From Halomonas sp. ALS9 (GTDB taxonomy: Bacteria > Pseudomonadota > Gammaproteobacteria > Pseudomonadales > Halomonadaceae), in NCBI RefSeq assembly GCF_001651035.1, contig NZ_LXRG01000065.1, positions 1 to 64,000 on the forward strand: a stretch of DNA of 64,000 bases. The letters are read 5' to 3'. Positions within the stretch are counted from its first letter, which is position 1, and every line of letters starts with the position of its first letter. This document shows positions 17,490 through 28,417 of the stretch, in pieces. Under the pieces are notes generated by a model. That model searched no databases and was not told the DNA's origin. It saw nothing but the letters and a program-made list of their open reading frames with translations. Both the position numbers and the translations under genes were made by a program.

Positions 17490-17502
17490 GCTTGAAAACG
17501 TT

Positions 17503-17529
17503 AAAAGGCGCCGTATGGGCGCCTTTTTT
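17503..17529. terminator. Bidirectional terminator between uup and usp
   Basis: AAAAGGCGCC (17503-17512) pairs with GGCGCCTTTT (17518-17527) around a 5-nt loop, followed by T6 on the + strand. The A4 on the left arm gives a U-run for the convergent minus-strand gene too. Confidence 0.88.
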
Positions 17530-17551
17530 GTAAGCGATATAACGCAGTAGT

Positions 17552-18004
17552 TTATTCGTCGCTCTTTTCGCCTTTCTTGCCCACGCGTACTGCGAGTACG
17601 TCGCATTGGGCGCCGTGCAGCACACCGGTAGAGGTTGAGCCCAACAGCAGGGCAAAGCCATGGCGGCCATGGGAGCCCACTACGATCAAGTCCACATCGT
17701 GGTCTTCGGCAAAACGGTGGATTTCGGTATCGGGCATACCAACGACAACGTGCTGATCGGCTTCGGCAATATGTGGGGCGGCAATTTCGGCCAAGCGTTT
17801 TTTAGCGTGCTCATCCAGCTGGTCTTGGATGCTGGTCAAGTCCATGGGGATATCGCCACCGTAAGCAAACCCAAGCGGTTCCAGGGTATGCATAATGGAG
17901 ATTTTGGCTTGTTCGTTACGTTCAGAGATCGCAACGGCACGTTCCAGAATTTTGTGGGAGTCTTTGGTTAGGTCAACGGCAACTAAAATATGGTGATAGC
18001 TCAT
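17552..18004 (-). CDS. Universal stress protein, UspA family
   Basis: A 150-residue single-domain UspA protein: opening HHILVAVDLTKDSHKILERA and the nucleotide-binding end LIVVGSHGRHGFALLLGSTSTGVLHGAQCDVLAVR, with the G-2x-G-9x-G-S/T pattern expected of ATP-binding members. Such proteins help survive starvation, oxidants or uncouplers. The ATG at 18004 is chosen because AAGGAGA precedes it by 6 nt; an upstream in-frame start at 18031 would include that site in the coding region. It is convergent with uup. Confidence 0.92.
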   Translation of the reverse strand: MSYHHILVAVDLTKDSHKILERAVAISERNEQAKISIMHTLEPLGFAYGGDIPMDLTSIQDQLDEHAKKRLAEIAAPHIAEADQHVVVGMPDTEIHRFAEDHDVDLIVVGSHGRHGFALLLGSTSTGVLHGAQCDVLAVRVGKKGEKSDE

Positions 18005-18199
18005 GGCGTATCTCCTTGGCATGGATAGCACTGGTTAACAAAGAAAAAAGCGCTTTGTTCAATGACCTTTACTTTAGATGGCGTGTCCTTTTTTAACAAT
18101 AGCCAGAGTTTTAACAATGACTTGGGTCAAAACACCGATCTGAGTCATGTCCTTTAGAATAGTGCATACAGTGTGGCTCATGTGGAGGTAAATGTAGAG

Positions 18200-18766
18200 A
18201 TGGATTGGTTTATTATAGTCTTTATTCTGATGTTAGTGATTGCGCCCGTGATGTGGCTAAAGCCCAGCCCGCGCCAAAAGCGCCAACAGGCGCTACGTTC
18301 ACAAATCTCAAATCAAGGCGTCAGCATCAAACTGGAAAAGCCGCCGCTGCACCATTTTAGAGGCACTATGCCCGCCTACCGTTGGCACTTTCCCCAGGAA
18401 GGGCCAGGCCCGGATTTTCTGCTGGTAAGAGACAGCAATGCCAGCGAGGCTTTAGAACCCTATTACGCAGGTTGGCGCTGGCGAATAGCTCCTTTGCGCA
18501 CGCTGCCCAAGGATGCCGCGATACCCTTAAAAGCACTGCTTGAGCGCTTACCCCAGGACGCGCTGGTAGTACAATCAACGCCTTATGCGCTGACGCTTTG
18601 GTGGTGGGAGTCGCAAACCGCGGAGCGATTCGCGACCTATCTACCCGAATTTCATCAACTGCGCGATGCCCTGCGTGGCCACGCCGACCAGCCTTTCAGC
18701 CAGCCGTTAAAGGGCACTGAGCAGGTGTTGCCCAAAGCCAGTGATCATGAAGCCGGGCTGTCTTGA
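18200..18766 (+). CDS. Conserved hypothetical membrane-anchored protein
   Basis: The 188-residue product starts MDWFIIVFILMLVIAPVMWL, a single N-terminal membrane helix, followed by a basic stretch (KPSPRQKRQQALR) and a soluble cytoplasmic domain with conserved-looking aromatic segments (YRWHFPQEGPGPDF; YYAGWRWRIAPLRTLP). Similar short anchored proteins are common in Pseudomonas and Halomonas but I know no function. GGAGG lies 11 nt before the ATG at 18200. Its 3' end overlaps the convergent slyA-like gene by 22 bp. Confidence 0.78.
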   Translation: MDWFIIVFILMLVIAPVMWLKPSPRQKRQQALRSQISNQGVSIKLEKPPLHHFRGTMPAYRWHFPQEGPGPDFLLVRDSNASEALEPYYAGWRWRIAPLRTLPKDAAIPLKALLERLPQDALVVQSTPYALTLWWWESQTAERFATYLPEFHQLRDALRGHADQPFSQPLKGTEQVLPKASDHEAGLS

Positions 18767-19197
18767 TCGCGTGCTTGTATGGCCAATCCATTTGCTTCGA
18801 TCACCGCTAACCAGTCGTTGAGTTGCACAAGGTTCTCCTCGCTTAAGCCAGCGAACATCTCCTTGCGCGCCTGTTGGGCAACGTTATCAATCTGTTCCAA
18901 CAGCGGCATCGCGGCTGGGGTAAGATAAATACGCTTGCTGCGGCGGTCATTGTCGCAGGCTCGGCGCTCAACCAGGCCTTGTTCCTCAAGCTGGCCAAGG
19001 GTGCGCACCAGCGAGGGCGCCTCAACACCAATAACGCGGGCGAGGTCGCACTGCGGGTGACCTTCGCCCAGACGCCACAGGTGATACAGCGTCACCCAGC
19101 GTGTTTGGGTTAAACCCAACGGCGCCAAACGCCGATCCAAGATGGAGCGCCATAAATGGGGCAAGCGTGCGATGCGAAATCCAATCGTTGAAGCCAT
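18745..19197 (-). CDS. slyA: MarR-family regulator, SlyA-like
   Basis: A 150-residue winged-helix regulator closely matching SlyA: FRIARLPHLWRSILDRRLAPLGLTQTRWVTL, then DLARVIGVEAPSLVRTLGQLEEQGLVERR with wing DNDRRSKRIYLT. SlyA proteins bind DNA as dimers, often counteracting H-NS, and respond to small aromatic ligands. It sits between two unrelated membrane-protein genes, so its targets are not evident from context. Confidence 0.85.
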   Translation of the reverse strand: MASTIGFRIARLPHLWRSILDRRLAPLGLTQTRWVTLYHLWRLGEGHPQCDLARVIGVEAPSLVRTLGQLEEQGLVERRACDNDRRSKRIYLTPAAMPLLEQIDNVAQQARKEMFAGLSEENLVQLNDWLAVIEANGLAIQARDQDSPAS

Positions 19198-19273
19198 AGG
19201 TAACTAGCTGCCAATAAATGTGAGTAGGCGAATTGTCATAAGCTGCGCCGCTGAATGCAAGGCGCATAACAAT

Positions 19274-20428
19274 TCAATCTTCCGGCCGCGCTTCTTCATT
19301 ATTAGGTCGACCAGGCACAAATCGCCGTAAGTTTAATCCACTTAGTCCGCTGGCGCGTATCTCTCCATCCGCTACGGAAGCTTGCTGGCTGTCGTCTGAT
19401 ACTTCAAAACGTATCAGTCCTAGCCTTTGTCCACTGCCCGTCATGATATCGATGCGCCAATCCCCAGCCGGATTTTCAGGGAAGTTTTGTTTGTGACTCC
19501 ATGCGCGGTATCCCTCCTCGCGTCCGCCGTTGATATTGAGTTCCACAACGTCCATTGGCTCACCATTATGATGCCAAGCATGGGTAATAGTTTCACTTAA
19601 CCCCCGCGGTGCCCGAATAGCGGTATACACATAAAGGCCATTCTCGCTAATGGCTTGAGGCGTTAGCGTCATTGAGCCCTGAGGGAGGCGTTGATCAACA
19701 TCAAACGCAGGCGAGAGAGCGCTACTTGTCATCCATAAGCTGGCGGGAGGAACCCAAATGCGTCCAAGCCAAGCCCCATAGGCAAGTAGCAGCGTCAAGA
19801 CAAAAAAAGCGCACCAGCGTTTGAGCGAGCGCTGCTTAAGCAAGTGCCAAAAACTTGGCAGGGCTAGCAAAATGGTGATTCCCAGGGCCAGTAGCAGACT
19901 TTGGCCGGTGGTGAGATGCACCATGATGGGTAGCGTGACCAGGAGTACCAGGAAAACGCACTGGGCATGAAAAACAAAATAGAGACTGCGCCAGCGCTCT
20001 GCAACTTTGAAGTAGAGCGGATCGATTATAGATAGCAGCGCCATGCCGCCCACCAGCAGCGCAAACAGCGTTTGTCCGCTATTCCAAACGGTGGTGACTA
20101 AAATAAACGGCAGGGTGAAGAAAAGTGTTTCCTGGTGAATCATCTGGGCAATAAAGTTGGTCACGCCTCGTGGGGGGGTGGGGTGCCCACGTCGTGACAA
20201 CCAGCGGCTGATCAAACCTTCGGAAAGTAATAGTGCCCAGGCGAACAGCAGTCCCAATGCTAATGCAGCGCCTAACCACTGTTGGCGATCGACCAGAAAG
20301 AAGCTGCCTAAACCGGCAGCGAACGCCATGGGGGGCCACAGCCAGCTCCACGGCTTTAGCCGTTCGACAATGCTTTCAATACGCCGCTGAACGGCCTCAA
20401 TGCGCGATGGCGTGAGCAGTGCGCCCAT
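19274..20428 (-). CDS. DUF5924/DUF2914-domain membrane protein
   Basis: The N-terminal 230 residues hold about seven hydrophobic helices. The C-terminal periplasmic domain has the DUF2914 pattern (ETITHAWHHNGEPMDVVELNINGGREEGYRAWSHKQNF, then GDWRIDIMTGSGQRLGLIRFEV). Function is unknown. It is a probable monocistronic gene; the first 219 bp upstream are shared with the divergent fadB. Confidence 0.8.
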   Translation of the reverse strand: MGALLTPSRIEAVQRRIESIVERLKPWSWLWPPMAFAAGLGSFFLVDRQQWLGAALALGLLFAWALLLSEGLISRWLSRRGHPTPPRGVTNFIAQMIHQETLFFTLPFILVTTVWNSGQTLFALLVGGMALLSIIDPLYFKVAERWRSLYFVFHAQCVFLVLLVTLPIMVHLTTGQSLLLALGITILLALPSFWHLLKQRSLKRWCAFFVLTLLLAYGAWLGRIWVPPASLWMTSSALSPAFDVDQRLPQGSMTLTPQAISENGLYVYTAIRAPRGLSETITHAWHHNGEPMDVVELNINGGREEGYRAWSHKQNFPENPAGDWRIDIMTGSGQRLGLIRFEVSDDSQQASVADGEIRASGLSGLNLRRFVPGRPNNEEARPED

Positions 20429-20570
20429 AACAAGGTAACCTACAAAATTAAAAGAAGCGTGATCCTAGCAGTATGAACGCACACAGGGGAGTGCTGGTCT
20501 CACTAGATGGGTGAATTAGCCAAAAGTCTGGGCTTGACGTTGCAAGGCAACTCAACCAAGCTAAGGTAAT

Positions 20571-20584
20571 CAAACGACCGTATG
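20571..20584. promoter_or_regulatory. PsrA/FadR-like operator candidate upstream of fadB
   Basis: CAAAC-GACC-GTATG is an inverted repeat with one mismatch to the CAAAC-N4-GTTTG pattern known for the fatty-acid sensor PsrA of Pseudomonas. It lies about 80 bp before the fadB ATG. A direct repeat CCGTATGA occurs just downstream, the first copy overlapping this site. Regulation is inferred only. Confidence 0.35.
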
Positions 20585-20662
20585 AAAGTCGTGTAAAAGC
20601 CGTATGAGAAACGTGGCGGGTTCTCTTTTCAGAGCCAGCCCGAAAATGTGGAGAGAACGCGG

Positions 20663-24051
<3,389 letters not shown>

Positions 24052-24085
24052 TCACCTCGTTTTTCCCAGTTCCACTCAGTACCAG

Positions 24086-24114
24086 AAAACGGCATCCCTA
24101 GGGGTGCCGTTTTT
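24086..24114. terminator. Bidirectional terminator between fadA and the deacetylase gene
   Basis: AAAACGGCATCCC pairs with GGGGTGCCGTTTT around a tight loop (24098-24101) and ends in five T residues on the + strand, with four A residues on the other side serving the convergent gene. Confidence 0.85.
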
Positions 24115-24145
24115 AGCTGTTAAGCAGAAAACAAGTGAAAAGCCG

Positions 24146-25234
24146 CTATTCAGATTGAAACGCCGAGCGGTGGAAATCTGCCGCGGCTTGGACTTCGGCA
24201 ATGCCACAGGTATCAGGTACCGGCACAGTGTTGCCTGCTAGCACCGAAAGTACGGCTCTGGTGCCGTTGGCCAAGGACTCCAGGTTGTAGCCGCCCTCTA
24301 AGACAAACACCAAACGACCATCGCAATGCTGTTCGGCTAGCTGTTGTAAAAAACCGGTTAAAGCGCCAAACCCTTGATAGGAGACATTCAGCGCTAAATC
24401 GTGCCAGTGGGGGTCAAAGCCGGCAGAAACCAAAATAATATCGGGCTTAAACCAAGCCGCAGCCGGGGCGAGAATGTCGTGAAATGCCTTTAGAAAAGCC
24501 TCATCGCCAGCCCCGGCGGGAAGCGGTACGTTGATGGTGGTGCCTTCAGCTAAACCAGCGCCCACTTCTTCCAGGTGGCCAGAGCCAGGGTAGAAGGGGG
24601 CGGCGCGGTGGATATCGAAAAACATCACGTCGGGCTCTGCCCAAAAGATATCCTGGGTGCCGTTGCCGTGATGGGCGTCCCAATCGACGATCAGCACCCG
24701 TTCGCAGCCCAGCGCGCTGCGAGCATGGGCCGCTGCCACCGCGACGTTATTGAATAAGCAGAAGCCTCTGGCACGAACGGGTTCGGCGTGGTGCCCCGGT
24801 GGGCGTACCAGGGCAAAGGCGCTTTTAGCGCGTTTCTCCATCACCGCCTCTACTGCGGCAATGGCCGTTCCGGCGGCGACTTCGGCGGCATCTACGCTTC
24901 CCGGTGAGACCGCCGTAGTGTCGACATCCAACCAGGCATTTTTGCCGCGCAAACTGAAAATATCGCTTAGATAAGAAGTGGTATGCACTCGAGCGAGTTG
25001 TTCATGGGTGGCCGCTTTACCCCCTTCAGTTTGCAGACCCGCGATGGGTGCTCGCGCCAGCAGCTGTTGAATAGCTCTTAATCTGCCTGGGTGTTCAGGG
25101 TATTTCCACGGCACCGGGAGTCCTGCTAGCAGGTGTCGAATGCGCTTATCGATCCGTTGAGGTAAAAAGTCGGCATCGATGTTGGGTTCGTGAGCGAGAA
25201 CGCGATCATCATAGAAGGCAATGACATTATGCAT
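24146..25234 (-). CDS. Histone deacetylase-family (AcuC/acetylpolyamine amidohydrolase-like) protein
   Basis: The 362-residue protein carries the arginase-like deacetylase core. The HH catalytic pair is in ALVRPPGHHAEP. The Zn2+ ligands are in VLIVDWDAHHGNGTQDIF (Asp and His) and ILVSAGFDPHW (Asp), with the closing Gly-rich loop FVLEGGYNLESLA. Relatives remove acyl groups from lysines (for example of acetyl-CoA synthetase, AcuC) or from polyamines. Which one applies here is not readable. It is convergent with fadBA, which generates acetyl-CoA, a suggestive but weak contextual link. Confidence 0.9.
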   Translation of the reverse strand: MHNVIAFYDDRVLAHEPNIDADFLPQRIDKRIRHLLAGLPVPWKYPEHPGRLRAIQQLLARAPIAGLQTEGGKAATHEQLARVHTTSYLSDIFSLRGKNAWLDVDTTAVSPGSVDAAEVAAGTAIAAVEAVMEKRAKSAFALVRPPGHHAEPVRARGFCLFNNVAVAAAHARSALGCERVLIVDWDAHHGNGTQDIFWAEPDVMFFDIHRAAPFYPGSGHLEEVGAGLAEGTTINVPLPAGAGDEAFLKAFHDILAPAAAWFKPDIILVSAGFDPHWHDLALNVSYQGFGALTGFLQQLAEQHCDGRLVFVLEGGYNLESLANGTRAVLSVLAGNTVPVPDTCGIAEVQAAADFHRSAFQSE

Positions 25235-25352
25235 AATAGCTACCTAGTGTATGTGCGTTGAGTAACCGCAGTAATGCCAGCAAGGCACTGTAATCTTTCA
25301 ATCGCACAGTGAGCACGACATGCTTAGCTACAGTAAGGCAGGCTAGTCGTGG

Positions 25353-25829
25353 TTATACAATGCCACTCTCAACACTAAACGCTAGCGTCATGCTGAGTTC
25401 TTCTACCTGTTCTGCAAACGAGGGCTGCCACTCGCCGCGCAAAATGAGCGGTGGCTGTACCCATCGCCAGCGAAGGCCAGTAATAATGCTCTCCACTGCG
25501 CGCTGGGTGCCCGTGCCGTCATGCCCTGCGCGAATATAAAGTGCGCAGGGCAACCCCTGCTTTTCTTCAAGTACAGGATAGTAGCTGCGATCAAAAAAAT
25601 CCTTCAGCGCGCCGCTCATATACCCCAGGTTTTCCGTGGTGCCGAGCAGAACCGCATCGCAGGCCAGCACATCGTCAGGGCCCGCTTCCAGGGGGGCTTT
25701 GACCACGCAGTGCACCTGCTCAAGATCAGGGTGGCTAGCGCCTCGGTACGCAGCCTCGCGTAGGGAGAGCGTATTTGCTGAAGGGGCGTGAGCGACAATT
25801 AATAGCTGTTTTTTGAACTCAGATGTCAT
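25353..25829 (-). CDS. Flavodoxin-like FMN-binding protein / NAD(P)H-dependent oxidoreductase
   Basis: A 158-residue flavodoxin-fold protein: opening LLIVAHAPSANT (phosphate loop) and the FMN-binding segment LLGTTENLGYMSGALKDFFDRSYYP, a hallmark of flavodoxin family proteins of the NADPH-dependent reductase type. The substrate is unknown. It is divergent from the DCC-family gene at 25922. Confidence 0.82.
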   Translation of the reverse strand: MTSEFKKQLLIVAHAPSANTLSLREAAYRGASHPDLEQVHCVVKAPLEAGPDDVLACDAVLLGTTENLGYMSGALKDFFDRSYYPVLEEKQGLPCALYIRAGHDGTGTQRAVESIITGLRWRWVQPPLILRGEWQPSFAEQVEELSMTLAFSVESGIV

Positions 25830-25921
25830 GGCAGTGGCCTAAATGAGCAGTCAATATCCGAAGGTTGCACCCAACGTTGAAAATGCCACACTGATTCAGT
25901 GACGTTAACCAGTGAGGCTAT

Positions 25922-26296
25922 ATGCCCAGCAAGCCATCGATCAATGTCTTTTACGATGCCCAGTGCCCGCTGTGCCGCCAAGAGCGTCACCGCTATGAAC
26001 GCTGGTCGGGACGTCATGCTGATGATATTGGCTGGCTTGATGTGAGCGAACATCATCAGGCGCTGCGGGAAAAGGGCGTTGCCCCTGACACAGCGCTGCG
26101 TTCTCTGCATATTGAAACCGCGCAGGGCCAACTGATAGAGGGTATCGATGCTTACCGCCTGCTAATGGCGCGTATCCCCTTGCTGGTGCCGGTCGCCTGG
26201 GTCATTGGTCTACCGGTAATTAAACCAGGATTGCGAAAGCTATATGATGTTTGGGTAAAGCGCCGCCTGCAGAAACAGGGCAGGTGGCCCACTTAG
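25922..26296 (+). CDS. DCC-family (DUF393) thiol-disulfide oxidoreductase-like protein
   Basis: A 124-residue protein with the motif INVFYDAQCPLCRQERHRYERW near the N-terminus, the thioredoxin-like CxxC of the DUF393 family (DxxCxxC). A short hydrophobic segment (LLVPVAWVIGLPVI) and a basic C-terminus suggest membrane association. Function of the family is not established. ATG at 25922 follows AGTGAGG. Confidence 0.82.
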   Translation: MPSKPSINVFYDAQCPLCRQERHRYERWSGRHADDIGWLDVSEHHQALREKGVAPDTALRSLHIETAQGQLIEGIDAYRLLMARIPLLVPVAWVIGLPVIKPGLRKLYDVWVKRRLQKQGRWPT

Positions 26297-26365
26297 TATT
26301 CTTGCAAAGGTCTCAAAGTCTAGACTGTGTGCGAAACACTCATTAGATAAACCAAGGAGAGAAGC

Positions 26366-26842
26366 ATGGCATTTGCACTTTCATCAATGAAGGTTACCAG
26401 CCCAGCGTTTGCTGATCATCAAGCGATCCCTTCTAAACATACAGGAGAGGGCGAAGATGTTTCGCCAGCGCTTGCTTGGCAGGGCGCGCCCGAAGGAACC
26501 AAAGGGTTTGCGGTGATCTGCCACGACCCTGACGCTCCGCTGGTCAAGGAAGGCAGCTACGGCTTTGTACACTGGGTGCTTTATAACCTGCCTGGTGATG
26601 TTCAAGAATTAACCGAAAAGAGCGCTGTGGGTACTGCCGGCGCTAACGATAAAGGCGATACAGGGTATTGTGGCCCGATGCCGCCAGAGGGTCACGGCAA
26701 GCACCTTTACTATTTCTGGGTGCTGGCGCTGGATCATCAAACCTCATTGCCGGAAGGGCTCACGCTGGCTGAATTGCTCAAAGAGGTAGAACCGCACCTA
26801 CTGGGCATGAACCGCCTGGTCGGCACTTACCAGCGCGATTGA
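26366..26842 (+). CDS. YbhB/YbcL-family PEBP-like protein
   Basis: A 158-residue phosphatidylethanolamine-binding/Raf-kinase-inhibitor-like protein. The family pattern is clear: HTGEGEDVSPALAWQGAPEG, then CHDPDAP, GFVHWVLYNLPG and CGPMPPEGHGKHLYYFWVLALD. Bacterial members are small cytoplasmic proteins of uncertain role. AAGGAGAG precedes the ATG by 7 nt. Single gene. Confidence 0.92.
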   Translation: MAFALSSMKVTSPAFADHQAIPSKHTGEGEDVSPALAWQGAPEGTKGFAVICHDPDAPLVKEGSYGFVHWVLYNLPGDVQELTEKSAVGTAGANDKGDTGYCGPMPPEGHGKHLYYFWVLALDHQTSLPEGLTLAELLKEVEPHLLGMNRLVGTYQRD

Positions 26843-26956
26843 GCTGGCATCTGGCTGGACATTTTGCTTAACCCGTGTAGGCTCCATCGCTTTCTAAGCG
26901 CTTGTATTACCCCTTTTTTAAAGCCTTATATATTAGCCAAGTGATGGAGCCTTCTG

Positions 26957-27298
26957 ATGAGTGATCTGCCTAACTGTCCTGCCTGTGCCTCTGAGTTTAG
27001 CTACGATGATGGACTGCAGTATGTCTGCCCAGAATGCGGCCATGAGTGGTCAAAGGTAGCAGAAGAGCAGGGCGCTGATGATGCTTCGGGCGTACGTGAT
27101 GCCAATGGCAATATGTTGGTCGACGGCGATAGTGTCACGGTGATAAAAGATTTGAAGGTTAAGGGCAGTTCCCTGGTAGTTAAAGTGGGTACCAAAGTAA
27201 AAAGCATCCGCTTAGTGGACGGCGATCACGATATCGACTGCAAAATTGACGGTATCGGCCCCATGAAGCTCAAATCGGAGTTTGTTAAGAAAGCTTAA
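26957..27298 (+). CDS. yjdM: PhnA/YjdM-family zinc-ribbon protein
   Basis: The 113-residue protein opens with a zinc ribbon ([25 protein letters not shown], two CxxC pairs) followed by the PhnA domain ([49 protein letters not shown]). E. coli YjdM (formerly PhnA) has 111 residues and, despite the old name, is not required for phosphonate use. No phosphonate genes are near. A strong terminator follows. Confidence 0.92.
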   Translation: MSDLPNCPACASEFSYDDGLQYVCPECGHEWSKVAEEQGADDASGVRDANGNMLVDGDSVTVIKDLKVKGSSLVVKVGTKVKSIRLVDGDHDIDCKIDGIGPMKLKSEFVKKA

Positions 27299-27314
27299 AG
27301 CCAGTGCAGATAGT

Positions 27315-27353
27315 CAAAAAAATAGCCCCCTGGCTTTAGCCAGGGGGCTATTT
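27315..27353. terminator. Bidirectional terminator between yjdM and the yjfB-like gene
   Basis: A perfect 15-bp stem (27320-27334 with 27339-27353) and TTTA loop. On the minus strand it is followed by a run of T from 27320 to 27315, so it is a strong terminator for the yjfB-like gene as well as a hairpin stop for yjdM. Confidence 0.9.
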
Positions 27354-27376
27354 GCTTATCTACCGCCAGATATTAG

Positions 27377-27577
27377 TTACGCAGTGGTATTAATCTGCGT
27401 GCCTACGCTACCGCTGGTGGCCAACTGAGCCTTTGCAGCGCCGTCCATTAGTGCCGTTATCTGTGCTGCTTGTCCATCTAACGCTTCTTTAAAAACGCTG
27501 AACTGAGCCTCTTGGACGGTTTGTGCATGTCTCATATCCAGCGTTGCGTTTACCATATTGTTGACTGCTGCATCCAT
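27377..27577 (-). CDS. YjfB-like putative motility protein
   Basis: A 66-residue helical protein: NMVNATLDMRHAQTVQEAQFSVFKEALDGQ followed by a low-complexity C-terminus ending SGSVGTQINTTA. This is the pattern of the short YjfB family, described as putative motility proteins in flagellated bacteria. A strong CAGGAGGA site 8 nt before the ATG and a strong terminator show it is a real, well-expressed small gene. No flagellar genes are nearby. Confidence 0.7.
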   Translation of the reverse strand: MDAAVNNMVNATLDMRHAQTVQEAQFSVFKEALDGQAAQITALMDGAAKAQLATSGSVGTQINTTA

Positions 27578-27697
27578 AGTCTTCCTCCTGCAAATAGCGT
27601 GATGCCTTACACAGTAGAGGCACCTAATACTCTTTGACGCTAGCAGAGACGGCTCGTCAATGCAAAGCAGGCGATACCCACAGTAATAGCTTTTTTA

Positions 27698-27714
27698 AAT
27701 GATAATGATTGCTG
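27698..27714. promoter_or_regulatory. Fur-box-like site between yjfB-like and suf regulator genes
   Basis: TGATAATGATTGCTG (27700-27714) matches the left 7 bases of the 7-1-7 Fur consensus exactly and the right half in part. It lies about 160 bp upstream of the Rrf2 regulator of the SUF operon, where iron control by Fur is known in E. coli. Confidence 0.4.
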
Positions 27715-27770
27715 TTTTTGATGTGATCAGCGGCGAACGTGCTGTTATTTTGCGTAAATTGCTATCCATT

Positions 27771-27821
27771 TTGCTCAAGGGCTTCACATCAAATTTATAC
27801 AGGACTAAAATGGTACTCAAT
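27771..27821 (+). promoter_or_regulatory. Promoter and IscR/SufR-like operator of the SUF operon
   Basis: TTGCTC (27771-27776) and TTATAC (27795-27800) with an 18-bp spacer form a probable sigma-70 promoter. Starting within the -10, ATACAGGACTAAAA resembles the left half of the IscR type-1 site (ATASYYGACTR), and the right half is degenerate. This overlap is what autorepression by the Rrf2 protein encoded immediately downstream would need. Confidence 0.42.
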
Positions 27822-27874
27822 TGACGTGGCAATCATTTGGTTTGCTGCGTACTGATGACATTAAGGGAGTCGAC

Positions 27875-28339
27875 ATGCTTAAGCTTTCTCGGCTGACAGA
27901 CTATGCCGCGGTGGTCATGGCGCAAATTGCCCGCCACCCCGAAGCGTCGCATGCAGCGACAGAGTTAGCTGAGGCCGTGCAGTTGCCCCATCCGACGGTG
28001 AGTAAAACGCTCAAAATGCTGGTGCGGGCAGGGCTGCTGGTTTCCCAGCGCGGTGCCCAAGGGGGTTACCGCCTTGCCCGGCCCGCATCGCAGATCACCG
28101 CCGCCGATATTATTGCGGCGATTGAAGGCCCCGTCGCCATGACCGAGTGCAGCCAGGCAGAAGGCGATTGTGAGCTTGTGGCTACCTGCGGTGTGGCCGA
28201 CAACTGGCAAAGGGTCTCACTGGCCATGCGCACGCTGCTTGAAAGTGTGACGCTGGCGCATTTAGCCGATACAGCGCCGATTAAGCTGCCGGTGCAACTG
28301 CCTATTCAAACGATCAGCCTGTCGGCAGCGTCTGCATAA
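27875..28339 (+). CDS. Rrf2-family regulator of the SUF operon (SufR/IscR-like)
   Basis: The 154-residue protein has the Rrf2 winged helix (LSRLTDYAAVVMAQIARHPE, LPHPTVSKTLKMLVRAGLLVSQRGAQGGYRLARP) and a cysteine cluster (TECSQAEGDCELVATCGV) that should bind a [2Fe-2S] cluster. This matches the SUF-system regulator subfamily of gammaproteobacteria. It senses cluster status and controls sufBCDS. ATG 27875 follows AAGGGAG; upstream in-frame starts lie over the putative operator and are rejected. First gene of the operon. Confidence 0.9.
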   Translation: MLKLSRLTDYAAVVMAQIARHPEASHAATELAEAVQLPHPTVSKTLKMLVRAGLLVSQRGAQGGYRLARPASQITAADIIAAIEGPVAMTECSQAEGDCELVATCGVADNWQRVSLAMRTLLESVTLAHLADTAPIKLPVQLPIQTISLSAASA

Positions 28340-28417
28340 CAGCAGCGTAAGCACAGCAGGCCCTATTTATTATTAAAGGCGATGACCTCGCCACCCAACT
28401 GCCCGGAGGGTATCACC

